Source: an uncultured Pelagibacteraceae bacterium
Lineage (GTDB): Bacteria > Pseudomonadota > Alphaproteobacteria > Pelagibacterales > Pelagibacteraceae
Length of the DNA stretch: 64,000 bases
Assembly: GCA_902636025.1 (NCBI GenBank)
Contig: CACPQG010000001.1
Span: 319,770 to 383,769 of the forward strand
Direction: 5' to 3'
Shown here: positions 44,101 to 51,950 of the stretch, piece after piece
Position numbering within the stretch: the first letter of the stretch is position 1
Layout: each line of letters opens with the position of its first letter
The notes under the pieces: model-generated
What the model saw: the letters and a program-made list of their open reading frames with translations, nothing else
What the model was told of the DNA's origin: nothing
Database searches by the model: none
Made by a program: the position numbers and the translations under genes

Positions 44101-44223
44101 AAGACCTGATGGTAATTCTCTTACAGGCAATTTCCAAAATACAAATATGCCAAATAAAACCAATATAAGAGACATTACCCAAGAGACTACCGGCCTTCTT
44201 ATACTTAAATCAGTTATAAACAT
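41101..44223 (-). CDS. RND efflux transporter (AcrB/MexB family)
   Basis: Inner-membrane proton-driven pump of 1040 residues, typical of AcrB-type proteins. It begins MFITDLSIRRPVVSWVMSLILVLFG; the proton-relay aspartate pair lies in ILAIGIITDDSVIMTDAIYRR, and the second half repeats the fold with MTVPLAVFGG and ISTKNSILIVDFANQ. The last part MRFRPIIMTSLSTMIAMVPL is also typical. The adaptor gene is directly upstream, with no bases between. No outer-membrane factor is in the window. Substrates are unknown. Confidence 0.95.
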   Translation of the reverse strand: MFITDLSIRRPVVSWVMSLILVLFGIFVFWKLPVRELPSGLQPPVVQVKVDYKSASAPIIDQEVTQVLEDVIGGAEGIKNIDSVSENGRSTISIEFDTEMDLDNAANDIRERVARVADNLPSEAEAPQILKQAAGFTTTMWIALSSPSWSDLELGDYAERYLVDRFSSIKNVGRILVGGLRELSVRIWIDPIKLAANDLTIQELENALRSENVSLPAGTLEATNVDLTLNLDKSYTTIDQLKSLPLKKNKDNIVKLSDVAEVEFGPVSEKTLFKAQRKDNLNLKTVGIGIYARSGASTVELSKDIKKKLKEVRKSLPDGLNIEVAFNRANYVGAAINEVYKTLFIAFILVVIIIYLFLGNLKAVIVPAVALPVSLIASFLGIYIFDLSINIFVLLSFILAIGIITDDSVIMTDAIYRRIENGEKPLVAAYKGSKQITFAIVATTLILVAVFLPLIFIKGISGTLFRETAIALSFSVVISSFVALTLSPMLGSRFLTLKTKQNKIISKFNNFFKSFLKFYKESLNYFLDKQRLIISFMILVIISSVLLFNFSKKELLPLEDRGAYLVIGMTDEGSSFEYTQERAQEIESKLIPLLQEENSPYRRFIMRVPGFGRSSNSFNTFIIIALLNHWDDRSKNTQSVMREAIGKIVTNPQAIAFPISPQSIRVSNYNKPVQMVILGSSYEELEQIQNNLISELRKNKNLSRIESDYSKNKPEVKLIINKNKAKDLGVSTDQIGKTLETLYGGKTVTTFNKLGKEYPIIVQKYLSDRRSKESLAKIFVRSENNSKLISLANLVDFKEEGSAKILSRYNRQRAVTISANINEGYSLSEAIRYLEKTMENVSPQNQISWKGKSEELKETSNELFIIFALALITAYLVMAATFNSFIHPFIIIMTVPLAVFGGLVFILFLNSSINIFSQIALVILIGISTKNSILIVDFANQLRASGKSIDSAIKEACDMRFRPIIMTSLSTMIAMVPLVIGNIGPGAGEGSRLAVGSTILGGMIISTFFTLYVTPTMYLMLAKNTKRIDAVDIELKKQLN

Positions 44224-45093
44224 TTACTTTTTAATTGGTTTAATTTTTCCTTTTGGATTTACTTTTTTTAGACCTTCTGCAACAATCAGATCACCCTCAT
44301 TTAATCCTGAAATTACCTCTATAAACCCTTCATCTCTATTTCCAATTTGGATTTGAGTTTTTTCTAAACTATTATCATCAAGCACTCTATATACAAAAGA
44401 GCTTTCTCCCTCTAGCATCACACTTGTATCAGGAACTGATAGAGAATTTCTTTCATTAAATTTCACACTTACTTCAAGTAGTGACCCTGGTATTAACTCA
44501 TAATCTTTATTGTCTATTTTAATTCTCGTTAACAAACTTCTTGTATCTGCACTGATTCTACTTGAATAACCTTCCACTTTTCCGGAAAAAATTTTGTTTT
44601 TTAGTCCTGAAAACTTTACATCTACTGGCAAATTTTTTTTAATAACTGGCGCAAAAGATTCAGGTATTTTTAAATCGGCGTATATTACCGAACTATCATC
44701 TAAAGTTATAATGAGAGAATTATCTGATCCTAGGACATCCTCTGTAATGCCTCTATAACCTAGAACACCACTAAATGGTGCAATAATATCTTTGTTCTTC
44801 AATTTGACTATTAAAGATCCTTTCTCTACATAATTATCTAATTTTAGTTCTGAAATTAAGTCACCTTTTTGAATCCGATACGATTTTGTTTTTTTTGAAA
44901 TTGCAGTGCCAAAACTTTCGATTCTCTCTGAGAAGGCTTTTTCAGAAACTAATTTTACAATAATTCCAGGAGGTGGTCTTTTGCTAAATTTTTTTTTGAA
45001 ATGGTTTCCAACCATTGTTCTTCCAATTACAACAATTGCAATTATTATAAAAAAAATTACAACACCAATTAAAACTTTTTTTGAATTTTTCAT
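44224..45093 (-). CDS. RND efflux periplasmic adaptor (HlyD/AcrA family)
   Basis: A 289-residue membrane fusion protein. An N-terminal membrane anchor (VLIGVVIFFIIIAIVVIGRTM) is followed by the lipoyl/barrel halves: LISELKLDNYVEKGSLIVKLKN, DIIAPFSGVLGYRG, and the membrane-proximal segment VYRVLDDNSLEKTQIQIGNRDEGFIEVISGLNEGDLIVAEGLKKV. The coiled-coil hairpin is very short or absent, so the length is below the usual ~370. It abuts the RND pump gene and lies 3 bases after sseA. Confidence 0.9.
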   Translation of the reverse strand: MKNSKKVLIGVVIFFIIIAIVVIGRTMVGNHFKKKFSKRPPPGIIVKLVSEKAFSERIESFGTAISKKTKSYRIQKGDLISELKLDNYVEKGSLIVKLKNKDIIAPFSGVLGYRGITEDVLGSDNSLIITLDDSSVIYADLKIPESFAPVIKKNLPVDVKFSGLKNKIFSGKVEGYSSRISADTRSLLTRIKIDNKDYELIPGSLLEVSVKFNERNSLSVPDTSVMLEGESSFVYRVLDDNSLEKTQIQIGNRDEGFIEVISGLNEGDLIVAEGLKKVNPKGKIKPIKK

Positions 45094-45096
45094 AAA

Positions 45097-45912
45097 TTAT
45101 ATTCTGCCATACTCTGACCATGAACCATCATAAATGACAGGATTATACTTATTATCAATTAAGGAATATGCAAGTGCTAAAACTGAGGCTGTAACACCAG
45201 AGCCGCATGAAAACACAACTTTTGATGAAAAATCATGTTTTAAAACTGATTTAAAAATTTTTAACAATTCTTCTTTAGATTTAAATGTTTTATCCTTTTC
45301 TATTAATTTCTTGAATGGCAAGCATAAAGAATTTGGTATAGATCCACTTCTTAAACCTTTTCTTGGCTCTTTTTCTTTCCCTTCAAATCTTTCTTTACTT
45401 CTTGCATCAAGAATTTTAAATTCCTGATTAATAATATTTTTTTCAATTTGCGTCTTTGATTTAACTAAATCTTTTTTTTCTTTTGATATGTAATGCGATT
45501 TGGGAAAAACTATTACTTCTTTTGTAATCTGTCTTTTTTCTGATTGCCATTTTTCAAGACCACCATTCATAACACTTACAAGCTTAGGGTCATGTCCAAA
45601 ATAGATAAAAGTATACCATAATCTACAGGAGCTGATTAAATCAGAATTATCATAAACAATAATTCTATCTTCATTTTTTATACCTAAATTTGAAACAATT
45701 TCATCCCACTTTTTATGAGACGGCAACATATGTGGTAATTCTGTATTCTGATCAGAATTTTTATCTAAATCAAAAAACAATGCATTTGGTAAATGCTGAT
45801 TTAAATATTCTTGATATGGATTTCTCGAAGCATTAGGAAGATGCCAAGAACAATCAATCAATTTTATATTACTCAAATTATTTTCAACCCAATTAGTTTC
45901 TACTAAAGACAT
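45097..45912 (-). CDS. sseA: 3-mercaptopyruvate/thiosulfate sulfurtransferase
   Basis: Two-domain rhodanese of 271 residues. The active cysteine (Cys236) lies in the loop CGSGVTAS, the form found in mercaptopyruvate sulfurtransferases, not the CRxGxxR of thiosulfate rhodaneses. Domain marks include DCSWHLPNASRNPYQEYLNQHLPNALFFDLD and RSGSIPNS. It may move sulfur from 3-mercaptopyruvate to cyanide or thiol acceptors. It is placed directly after msrA in a leftward run that goes on to the RND pump. Confidence 0.92.
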   Translation of the reverse strand: MSLVETNWVENNLSNIKLIDCSWHLPNASRNPYQEYLNQHLPNALFFDLDKNSDQNTELPHMLPSHKKWDEIVSNLGIKNEDRIIVYDNSDLISSCRLWYTFIYFGHDPKLVSVMNGGLEKWQSEKRQITKEVIVFPKSHYISKEKKDLVKSKTQIEKNIINQEFKILDARSKERFEGKEKEPRKGLRSGSIPNSLCLPFKKLIEKDKTFKSKEELLKIFKSVLKHDFSSKVVFSCGSGVTASVLALAYSLIDNKYNPVIYDGSWSEYGRI

Positions 45913-46356
45913 TTATCTTTTTTCTAGATATTTTTGATGATATTCCTCAGCTATACAATAATTTTTTATTTGTGAAATTTTAGTAACCACTTTCCCAGAA
46001 TATTTTTTGTTGTATTTTTCTATTATTTTTTTTGCAATATTTTTCTGTTCGTCATTAAGATAAAAAATTTCACTTCTATACTGTGTACCAAAGTCTGGTC
46101 CTTGAGAATTTAAGGTTGTAGGATCATGTATTTCAAAAAAGTAATCTAAAATTTTTTCATATGAAATTATGTTTGGATCAAAGTCTAATTTAACAACTTC
46201 AGCATGATTCGTATTTCCTTCACAAACTTCTTGATAACTTGTTTTACTCGTGTTACCTCCGCAATAACCTACCTCAGTTTTAAAAACACCGTCTAATCTA
46301 CTGAACTTTATTTCAGGTCCCCAAAAGCATCCACAAGCTAATACTGCTATTTCCAT
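45913..46356 (-). CDS. msrA: Peptide-methionine (S)-S-oxide reductase
   Basis: Repairs oxidised methionine. The 147-residue protein begins with the catalytic motif ACGCFWGPE (Cys10), then VGYCGGNTSKTSYQEVCEGNTNHAEVVKLDFDP and FFEIHDPTTLNSQGPDFGTQYRS. The protein ends in AEEYHQKYLEKR, so it is the compact form without N-terminal extension. It is the first gene of the leftward msrA-sseA-adaptor-pump run and diverges from the EamA transporter with a 34-base gap. Confidence 0.95.
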   Translation of the reverse strand: MEIAVLACGCFWGPEIKFSRLDGVFKTEVGYCGGNTSKTSYQEVCEGNTNHAEVVKLDFDPNIISYEKILDYFFEIHDPTTLNSQGPDFGTQYRSEIFYLNDEQKNIAKKIIEKYNKKYSGKVVTKISQIKNYCIAEEYHQKYLEKR

Positions 46357-46390
46357 TGATTATTAAGTTTATTAAACTAAAGTTAATCTT

Positions 46391-47272
46391 ATGTTTTCTA
46401 AAAATCAATTAGGTTTTTTGTACATGTTCTTGTCTGTATGTGCATTTTCCGTAATGGATCTAATTGTAAAATGGTCAGATAACTATCCTTTAGGCCAGGT
46501 AATCTTTTTCAGAGGTTTTTTTGGCTTAGTTCTTTATTATTTTGTGATCCCTAAAGAAAGACTTAAAGATTTTTACTTCACAAAAAGGCCAATGTTACAC
46601 TTATCAAGATGTTTTTTTGGACTGATGGCTTTACTATCTATTTTCACAGCATTGAGAAATCTACCATTGGCAACCGTTGTAAGTATTTCGTTTGCTGCAC
46701 CAATTTTTACAACAATTTTTTCAATTTTTTTCTTAAGTGAAAAAGTTGGTTATTTTAGATGGTTAGCGGTGTTTGTTGGTTTCGTTGGAATTATTATTAT
46801 TTCTGAACCAGGTTTAAGTTCTTTAAATGTTTATTATATCTTTCCAGTCATTTTCGTTTTAGGAATGTCATATGTTGCTATTTCAATCAGACAATTATCC
46901 TCGACAGAACCAGTTTGGCTAATTTCATTATATTTTTCTGCAGCAATTACATTAGCAGGTTTATTTACGATACCTTATGGGTGGTTAATGCCAAATTTAA
47001 TAGACCTAATACTTTTATCCTTAATAGGAATTTTTGGGGGTGTTGCAAATCTATGGCTGAGCCAATCTTATAAATTTTCAGAGGTATCATTGGTTACACC
47101 ATTAAAATATTTAGCTTTAGTTTTTGCAATAATTTTTGGTTATTTCATTTGGGATGAAATACCAACAATAAAAACTTTAGTAGGTGCAACATTAGTTATT
47201 ACCTCTTCAGTAATCATTTTTAGAAGAGAGATTTTATTAAAAAAACAAATTTCAACGGCGCGACATGACTAA
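46391..47272 (+). CDS. EamA/DMT-family transporter
   Basis: A 293-residue membrane protein with about ten helices in two EamA repeats: FSVMDLIVKWSDNYPLGQVIFFRGFFG in the first half, and LSQSYKFSEVSLVTPLKYLALVFAIIFGYFIWDE in the second. Family members export or import metabolites such as amino acids or purine bases; the substrate cannot be read from sequence. It overlaps the AlkA-like gene by 8 bases. Confidence 0.88.
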   Translation: MFSKNQLGFLYMFLSVCAFSVMDLIVKWSDNYPLGQVIFFRGFFGLVLYYFVIPKERLKDFYFTKRPMLHLSRCFFGLMALLSIFTALRNLPLATVVSISFAAPIFTTIFSIFFLSEKVGYFRWLAVFVGFVGIIIISEPGLSSLNVYYIFPVIFVLGMSYVAISIRQLSSTEPVWLISLYFSAAITLAGLFTIPYGWLMPNLIDLILLSLIGIFGGVANLWLSQSYKFSEVSLVTPLKYLALVFAIIFGYFIWDEIPTIKTLVGATLVITSSVIIFRREILLKKQISTARHD

Positions 47273-47891
47273 ACCACCTAAATACTGGAATAAAGCAATC
47301 AGTTATTTATCATCAAAAGATAAGATTATGAGGTCTCTAATAAAAAAGTATAACGACACGTTTTTAACTACAAGAAGAGATGTTTTTTTCTCCCTATGTA
47401 AAAGCATTATAGGCCAACAGATCAGTGTTGCTGCGGCAAACTCTGTATTTATAAAATTTAAAAAGCTTTGCAAAAATAAAATAAATCCAAAAACAGTAAG
47501 TAAATTAAGTTCACAACAGCTAAAAAAATGTGGATTAAGTCGTCAAAAAGTTAAAGGTATTAAAGAACTAGCAAGTAAGTTTCATAATAAAAGTTTTAAT
47601 CCAAATTTAATTAAGAATATGAATGACGAGGATGCGATAGCATATTTATCAACTTTAAGACAGATTGGTAGGTGGTCAGCTGAAATGATTTTGCTTTTCA
47701 CTTTTAACAGACAAAATATCTGGCCTTTACAGGATATAGGCCTTTTACGAGCGATATCCAACAATTATAAAAAAAAATATTTACCACCAAAAATTTTTGT
47801 AGATAAATTATATAAAAAATTTTCACCTTACTGTTCAGTTGCTACTTGGTATTTGTGGAGATCTATAGACGATGAACCTATCCAGTATTAG
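47265..47891 (+). CDS. alkA: DNA-3-methyladenine glycosylase II (AlkA-like)
   Basis: HhH-GPD superfamily base-excision glycosylase of 208 residues. The helix-hairpin-helix is in LRQIGRWSAEMILLFTFNRQ, and the catalytic aspartate (Asp157) follows in IWPLQDIGLLRAI. The upstream core SIIGQQISVAAANSVFIKF is also family-typical. It lacks the N-terminal domain of E. coli AlkA, as do many bacterial relatives. The last four bases overlap the DUF1330 gene end to end. Confidence 0.88.
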   Translation: MTKPPKYWNKAISYLSSKDKIMRSLIKKYNDTFLTTRRDVFFSLCKSIIGQQISVAAANSVFIKFKKLCKNKINPKTVSKLSSQQLKKCGLSRQKVKGIKELASKFHNKSFNPNLIKNMNDEDAIAYLSTLRQIGRWSAEMILLFTFNRQNIWPLQDIGLLRAISNNYKKKYLPPKIFVDKLYKKFSPYCSVATWYLWRSIDDEPIQY

Positions 47892-48175
47892 CTTGCTTCA
47901 ACTATTTGGTGATGTCTTACAACATGCCCATTAAGTATTTCATGAGCATCTTGGTATTCCTTTGAGTCATAGCATTCTATAGCGGTATTATAATCAGGGA
48001 ATTCAACAACAACAGTGCGTGGAGAATTAATACCTTCCGTAGTTCTATTTTTTCCTCCTCTTACAATAAATTTCCCAGAAAACTTTTCAACAGCTGGTCT
48101 AGCTTTTGAGGCATACTCTTTTAATTTTTCAGGGTTGTCGATTTTTTCGTATATACACACCCAGTAACCTTTCAT
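47888..48175 (-). CDS. DUF1330 family protein
   Basis: A 95-residue alpha+beta ferredoxin-like protein of the DUF1330 family (dimeric alpha/beta barrel): MKGYWVCIYEKIDNPEKLKEYASKARP, FIVRGGKNRTTEG and VVVEFPDYNTAIECYDSKEYQ. The ATG at 48175 overlaps the GT17 stop (TAATG) and is preferred over a start four codons earlier. The biochemical role of the family is unknown. Confidence 0.85.
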   Translation of the reverse strand: MKGYWVCIYEKIDNPEKLKEYASKARPAVEKFSGKFIVRGGKNRTTEGINSPRTVVVEFPDYNTAIECYDSKEYQDAHEILNGHVVRHHQIVEAS

Positions 48176-49065
48176 TAGTCTAACCACCTTTCATATTTTG
48201 ATTTGTTATTTTTAATATAATCAGGCAATTTCTGAAAATCATATTTCAAAAGTTTTTCTCCTTTACCAAATTTTTTTGTTCTTTGATCAACATTTAAATT
48301 ATATATTGCTCGTTTTTCATTCATAATTTCTGTAATTTGTTTAATTGTTAAAGGTTCTAATTCAAATTCAATATGATGAAGGTAAGACTTTAGTTTGTGG
48401 TAAATTTCTTCTGGAGTTTTAATATTTGTAAAATGCCATCCACCGTTATCTATAAATTTAATACTTGAGTATTTATTATCTGAAAAAAGAGTATCTAACC
48501 TATAAAAAGGAAACTTCCTGTCTTTTATGTTTCTAAGCCATTGAGGACTTTTTAAATTCTTTTTCTTACAAGCTTTCGTTCCTATCCATGAAAAATTGGG
48601 TAATTTTAAATTAAATTTATAATAAAACATTTCTTGTTTGAACATTATAATTTTTTTATTAATTTTTGAAAAATCTAAATTTTGAAGATTTGGTATTTCA
48701 TCTACATCAGAAATTAAAACTAAATCTTCATTATCAGCCTCTGTTAATCCATTTACTATAAAGTTTCTTTGGTTATTTTCTCTTTTTCCTGCATTAAACA
48801 TATATTTGCTGATTGTTATATCCTTATCTTCATCCTCTTTGATAATATCTAAATTATTTGGTATTTGATCGTAAACTAAATAGAGAATTTTTTTTTTAAA
48901 TTTTTGATATCTATCTATATCGAATTTTAACTCCCTTTTTTCACCTTTATGATTAAATTTACTTTCAACTATCACAAAGTAATCTACTTGATCATCTAAA
49001 AGATTTAGTCTTAAGTCTAAAACTAAATCTTCATCAAAATACATAAAACAGTCAAATATTTTCAT
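48175..49065 (-). CDS. Glycosyltransferase family 17 protein
   Basis: A 296-residue protein resembling GT17, the family of eukaryotic beta-1,4-mannosyl-glycoprotein GlcNAc-transferase III and scattered bacterial members. It begins MKIFDCFMYFDEDLVLDLRLNLLDDQVDYFVIVESKFNHKG and carries the acidic metal-site motif VLISDVDEIPN near residue 120 and a GGWHFTNI segment. No signal peptide. Probably decorates a surface glycan; donor and acceptor are unknown. It ends where the DUF1330 gene begins. Confidence 0.85.
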   Translation of the reverse strand: MKIFDCFMYFDEDLVLDLRLNLLDDQVDYFVIVESKFNHKGEKRELKFDIDRYQKFKKKILYLVYDQIPNNLDIIKEDEDKDITISKYMFNAGKRENNQRNFIVNGLTEADNEDLVLISDVDEIPNLQNLDFSKINKKIIMFKQEMFYYKFNLKLPNFSWIGTKACKKKNLKSPQWLRNIKDRKFPFYRLDTLFSDNKYSSIKFIDNGGWHFTNIKTPEEIYHKLKSYLHHIEFELEPLTIKQITEIMNEKRAIYNLNVDQRTKKFGKGEKLLKYDFQKLPDYIKNNKSKYERWLD

Positions 49066-49107
49066 AAATATATTTAATTAAATCTAATACTATAATAATA
49101 ATTATAA

Positions 49108-49629
49108 ATGGAAAAAAAATTAATAATAAATTTTCAGGAATACCTAGATACTGTTGAAAAGCTTGCAATAGAGGTAAATAAAAAATTTAAACCAACTGTT
49201 CTTGTTGGTATTATGAGAGGAGCCGCACCTATAATAGATATTTTATCAAGAATATTTAAATTACCGACAGCTTATATTGTTATACAAAGCTATTCAGGAA
49301 AAGGATTAGAGGATAAACAGGGAGATCTTATTTTTGCAAGAGATATAAGCTCAATAGCTCATCAAAAGGACTTTGAAAGAGTCCTGCTGGTTGATGACTT
49401 ATCAGATACTGGGCTTACTTTAAACAGAAGTATTGATTGGTTAAAAAATTATGAACCAGTAAAAAGTTACATAAAAGATATTAAAACTGCTTGTTTATGG
49501 AAAAAAAAATCATCTAAATTCAACCCAGATTTTTGTCCTATCAAATTAGATGGAGATCCTTGGATTGTTCAACCAACTGAACATTATGAGGAAATATCTA
49601 TTGATAAAATAATTGAGAGAAACAAATAA
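49108..49629 (+). CDS. Purine (hypoxanthine/xanthine-type) phosphoribosyltransferase
   Basis: A 173-residue type I phosphoribosyltransferase. The PRPP loop is RVLLVDDLSDTGLTL near residue 90-105, and the early loop is VLVGIMRGAAPI. The exact base (hypoxanthine, guanine or xanthine) cannot be set by eye. The facing gene across a shared hairpin is a purine permease of the AzgA kind, which supports purine salvage. Confidence 0.85.
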   Translation: MEKKLIINFQEYLDTVEKLAIEVNKKFKPTVLVGIMRGAAPIIDILSRIFKLPTAYIVIQSYSGKGLEDKQGDLIFARDISSIAHQKDFERVLLVDDLSDTGLTLNRSIDWLKNYEPVKSYIKDIKTACLWKKKSSKFNPDFCPIKLDGDPWIVQPTEHYEEISIDKIIERNK

Positions 49630-49651
49630 GGCCAGAATTAAATCTGGCCTT
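49628..49651. terminator. Bidirectional terminator between purine phosphoribosyltransferase and permease
   Basis: Perfect nine-base arms AAGGCCAGA (49628-49636) and TCTGGCCTT (49643-49651) around ATTAAA. The stem starts inside the phosphoribosyltransferase stop codon and sits just before the convergent permease stop. T-rich sequence follows in both directions, though not a pure U-run. Confidence 0.75.
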
Positions 49652-49665
49652 ACTTTAAAATAAAT

Positions 49666-50976
49666 TTAAGCTACAGCAAAACTTATTGCACTAAGAACTG
49701 CGATAACCCATATAGCAGGAGAAGTTGTTGAAAATTTACCTGTGAATATTTTTATTAAAGCATAAGAAATAAAAGCTAAAGCTATACCATTGCTTATACT
49801 ATATGTTAAAGGCATTGCTATCATGGCAAGTACAGCAGGAGCTGACTCCGCAATATCATCCCATTCTATATCAGTAATATTTCTTACGAATAAAACAGCT
49901 ACATATAATAAAGCTGCTCCATCGATTTCTTTTGGTAAACTTGTTGCAAGAGGTGCAAAAAATAAACATGAAAGAAACAAAAGACCAATTACTAAAGACG
50001 TCATTCCAGTTCTGCCTCCAGCTTTCACACCAGCTCCTGACTCAACATAACTTGTAACGGTTGTAGTTCCCATTAATGCTCCAGCAACAGTACCAACACT
50101 ATCAGACATCATTGCTTTATTAATATCTTGAACTCTACCTTTGTTATCAACTTTGCCTGCAACGTTAGCAACTGATGTTAAAGTTCCAGCAGTGTCAAAA
50201 AAATCTATAAACAATAATGTGAACACTACTGTTGACATACTTGCAGTCAAAGCTGCTGATAAGTCAAATTCAAAAAGATAAGTCATTGGAGGTATACTTC
50301 CCACAACCCCATTAAATTTTGCTAATCCACTTACCCATGCAATAATACTGAAAGCAATTATTCCAATTATTATATTTCCTTTAATATTAAGTTTTTCCAT
50401 GACAATAATTGCTACAAATGTAAGACATCCTAGAATAACTAAAGGATTTTTTATATCTCCTAAAGTTACAAGCGTAACTGGATGATCTCCAACTACCCCC
50501 ATAATTTCTAAACCAATAATTGCTAAAAATAATCCTATACCTGCGCCTATTCCTAGTTTTAAGCTTTTAGGTATTGAATTAATTAACCATGATCTTACTG
50601 GCGTTAAAGATATAATTAAAAACAAAACACCCGCAACTAATACAGCCCCTAGAGCTTCTTGCGGTGTATAACCCATTCCTGCAACAACTCCAAAAGCAAC
50701 AAAAGCGTTTATGCCCATTCCTGGAGCCAAACCTATTGGCCAAGTCTTTCCGTAAAAAGCCATAATGAAACAAGCTAAAGCAGTCGCTAATATCGTGGCT
50801 GTGAAAACAGCACCAAAGTCAAAAAAACCTTTTTCTGGCCCTGCGAATTCTCCAGATAAAATAAAAGGGTTTAAAAACATTATGTATGCCATAGTTAGGA
50901 AAGTGGTAACTCCAGCAATAACTTCAGTTTTAAAAGTAGTTTTATGTTTTTTATAATTAAAATATTTATCTAACAT
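49666..50976 (-). CDS. NCS2-family purine permease (AzgA-like)
   Basis: A 436-residue permease with about 12-14 membrane helices, resembling the AzgA adenine/guanine/hypoxanthine transporters: GVTTFLTMAYIMFLNPFILS near the start, IGLAPGMGINAFVAFG, GIGLFLAIIGLEIMG, LLFIDFFDTAGTLTSVA and GTTTVTSYVESGAGVKAGGRTG. The start has a strong GGAGGA Shine-Dalgarno sequence. Faces the purine phosphoribosyltransferase gene, with which it likely makes an uptake-salvage pair. Confidence 0.93.
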   Translation of the reverse strand: MLDKYFNYKKHKTTFKTEVIAGVTTFLTMAYIMFLNPFILSGEFAGPEKGFFDFGAVFTATILATALACFIMAFYGKTWPIGLAPGMGINAFVAFGVVAGMGYTPQEALGAVLVAGVLFLIISLTPVRSWLINSIPKSLKLGIGAGIGLFLAIIGLEIMGVVGDHPVTLVTLGDIKNPLVILGCLTFVAIIVMEKLNIKGNIIIGIIAFSIIAWVSGLAKFNGVVGSIPPMTYLFEFDLSAALTASMSTVVFTLLFIDFFDTAGTLTSVANVAGKVDNKGRVQDINKAMMSDSVGTVAGALMGTTTVTSYVESGAGVKAGGRTGMTSLVIGLLFLSCLFFAPLATSLPKEIDGAALLYVAVLFVRNITDIEWDDIAESAPAVLAMIAMPLTYSISNGIALAFISYALIKIFTGKFSTTSPAIWVIAVLSAISFAVA

Positions 50977-51025
50977 TGAGTTCCTCCAAATAATGATAAT
51001 AATAAACTATTCTTTAAAACAAATC

Positions 51026-51039
51026 CTTTCAATTGAAAG
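51026..51039. other. 14-base perfect palindrome in the permease/lipoprotein gap
   Basis: CTTTCAATTGAAAG lies about 50 bases upstream of the NCS2 permease start, and its TTGAAA half could serve as the -35 box of that gene. It could be an operator, but AT-rich palindromes of this size arise by chance. Confidence 0.25.
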
Positions 51040-51104
51040 CTTTATTCACAATTTTCAACTTAGAATTTAATTTTTTATTAAAACAGATCTGATAAAGTGA
51101 GAGA

Positions 51105-51410
51105 GTGCGATCAATATCACATATTTTAATTTTTCTATTAATTTTAACAAAATTGTCCAGTTGTCAGACTGTTAAGGACAAAACAGATGAAATCGTAAAA
51201 AAAGAAAATGAGAAATTAAGTCAATTTATCGGTCAACCTGTCTCAGAATTAAAAATAGTTATGGGTATGCCTGATAATGAGGAAAAGTCTAATACAGCTT
51301 CTAAGATTCTTGTATATAAAACAAAAAAATATGGAATTCCATGCGAGAGAAAATTTGAAATTAGCAGTGAGGATATGGTGATTGGATTTGTATCTAAAGG
51401 ATGTTTTTAA
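51105..51410 (+). CDS. Small lipoprotein of unknown function
   Basis: A 101-residue protein with signal HILIFLLILTKLSSC; the lipobox cysteine is residue 20. The GTG start is the only good candidate at this position. The mature part has a short charged helix (KDKTDEIVKKENEKL) and then SQFIGQPVSELKIVMGMPDNEEK, reminiscent of small outer-membrane SmpA/OmlA-like BamE folds, with two cysteines (PCERKF and KGCF). The product is likely anchored to a membrane facing the periplasm. Family assignment is tentative. Confidence 0.7.
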   Translation: MRSISHILIFLLILTKLSSCQTVKDKTDEIVKKENEKLSQFIGQPVSELKIVMGMPDNEEKSNTASKILVYKTKKYGIPCERKFEISSEDMVIGFVSKGCF

Positions 51411-51433
51411 CTTGTGGGGATAATCCCCACAAG
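51411..51433. terminator. Strong hairpin between lipoprotein and hsp20
   Basis: Ten-base perfect arms CTTGTGGGGA (51411-51420) and TCCCCACAAG (51424-51433) flank a three-base loop right after the lipoprotein stop. It lies between convergent genes. No U-run follows on either strand, so it may act as a processing end or a Rho-independent terminator of weak type. Confidence 0.6.
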
Positions 51434-51445
51434 CAAGGTTAATAC

Positions 51446-51892
51446 TTATTTAATTTCAATAAGTTTTTTCTTTTTGTAATCTGGCACAATTCTTTCACAA
51501 GCAATTGTCAAAAGACCATCTTTTAGCTCAGCACCATTCACCTTTACATCATCAGCAATTGTAAATGATCTAGCAAATTGTCTTTGTGAAATTCCTTTAT
51601 GAATAATTTCACCATTTTCATTTTGATTATCCGATTTATTAACTTGTTTTGTTCTTACAGTTAATAAATTATCTTCAAACTCCACTTCGACATCTTTTTT
51701 CGAAAAACCGGCTAAGGCTACTTCAATTGAGTATTTATCCTTTCCCGTTTTTCTAATGTTGTAGGGCGGGTAATTAGATTGCATTGTCAAACTACCGTTT
51801 CCTAACATGTTCTCAAATTGATCGAACATATCGTCAAAACCAATTGAGAATGGTCTTAGTGAGTTAAATATAGATAGATCCTTACTTGTCAT
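51446..51892 (-). CDS. Small heat-shock protein (Hsp20/IbpA-like)
   Basis: A 148-residue alpha-crystallin-type chaperone that holds unfolding proteins. The start at 51892 follows a near-perfect AAGGAGG Shine-Dalgarno sequence; a longer frame upstream is rejected. It begins MTSKDLSIFNSLRPFSIGFDDMFDQFENM and has the crystallin core YPPYNIRKTGKDKYSIEVALAGFSKKDVEVEFEDNLLTV and FARSFTIADDVKVNGAELKDGLLTIACERIVP. A heat-shock-type promoter and a ROSE-like leader precede it. Confidence 0.94.
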   Translation of the reverse strand: MTSKDLSIFNSLRPFSIGFDDMFDQFENMLGNGSLTMQSNYPPYNIRKTGKDKYSIEVALAGFSKKDVEVEFEDNLLTVRTKQVNKSDNQNENGEIIHKGISQRQFARSFTIADDVKVNGAELKDGLLTIACERIVPDYKKKKLIEIK

Positions 51893-51893
51893 T

Positions 51894-51914
51894 TTTCCTC
51901 CTTTGTTAGCAAGG
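51894..51914 (-). promoter_or_regulatory. Candidate ROSE-like RNA thermometer at the hsp20 start
   Basis: In the mRNA leader UUGCU (51908-51912) lies five bases upstream of AAGGAGG (51897-51903). ROSE elements of alpha- and gammaproteobacterial small heat-shock genes use a U(U/C)GCU strand to cover the AGGA Shine-Dalgarno sequence at low temperature. The flanking CCUU/AAGG bases could lengthen the stem. The match is by eye and short. Confidence 0.4.
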
Positions 51915-51950
51915 TTTATTACAAGCCCCAATAAGGCGACTTATAAACTT

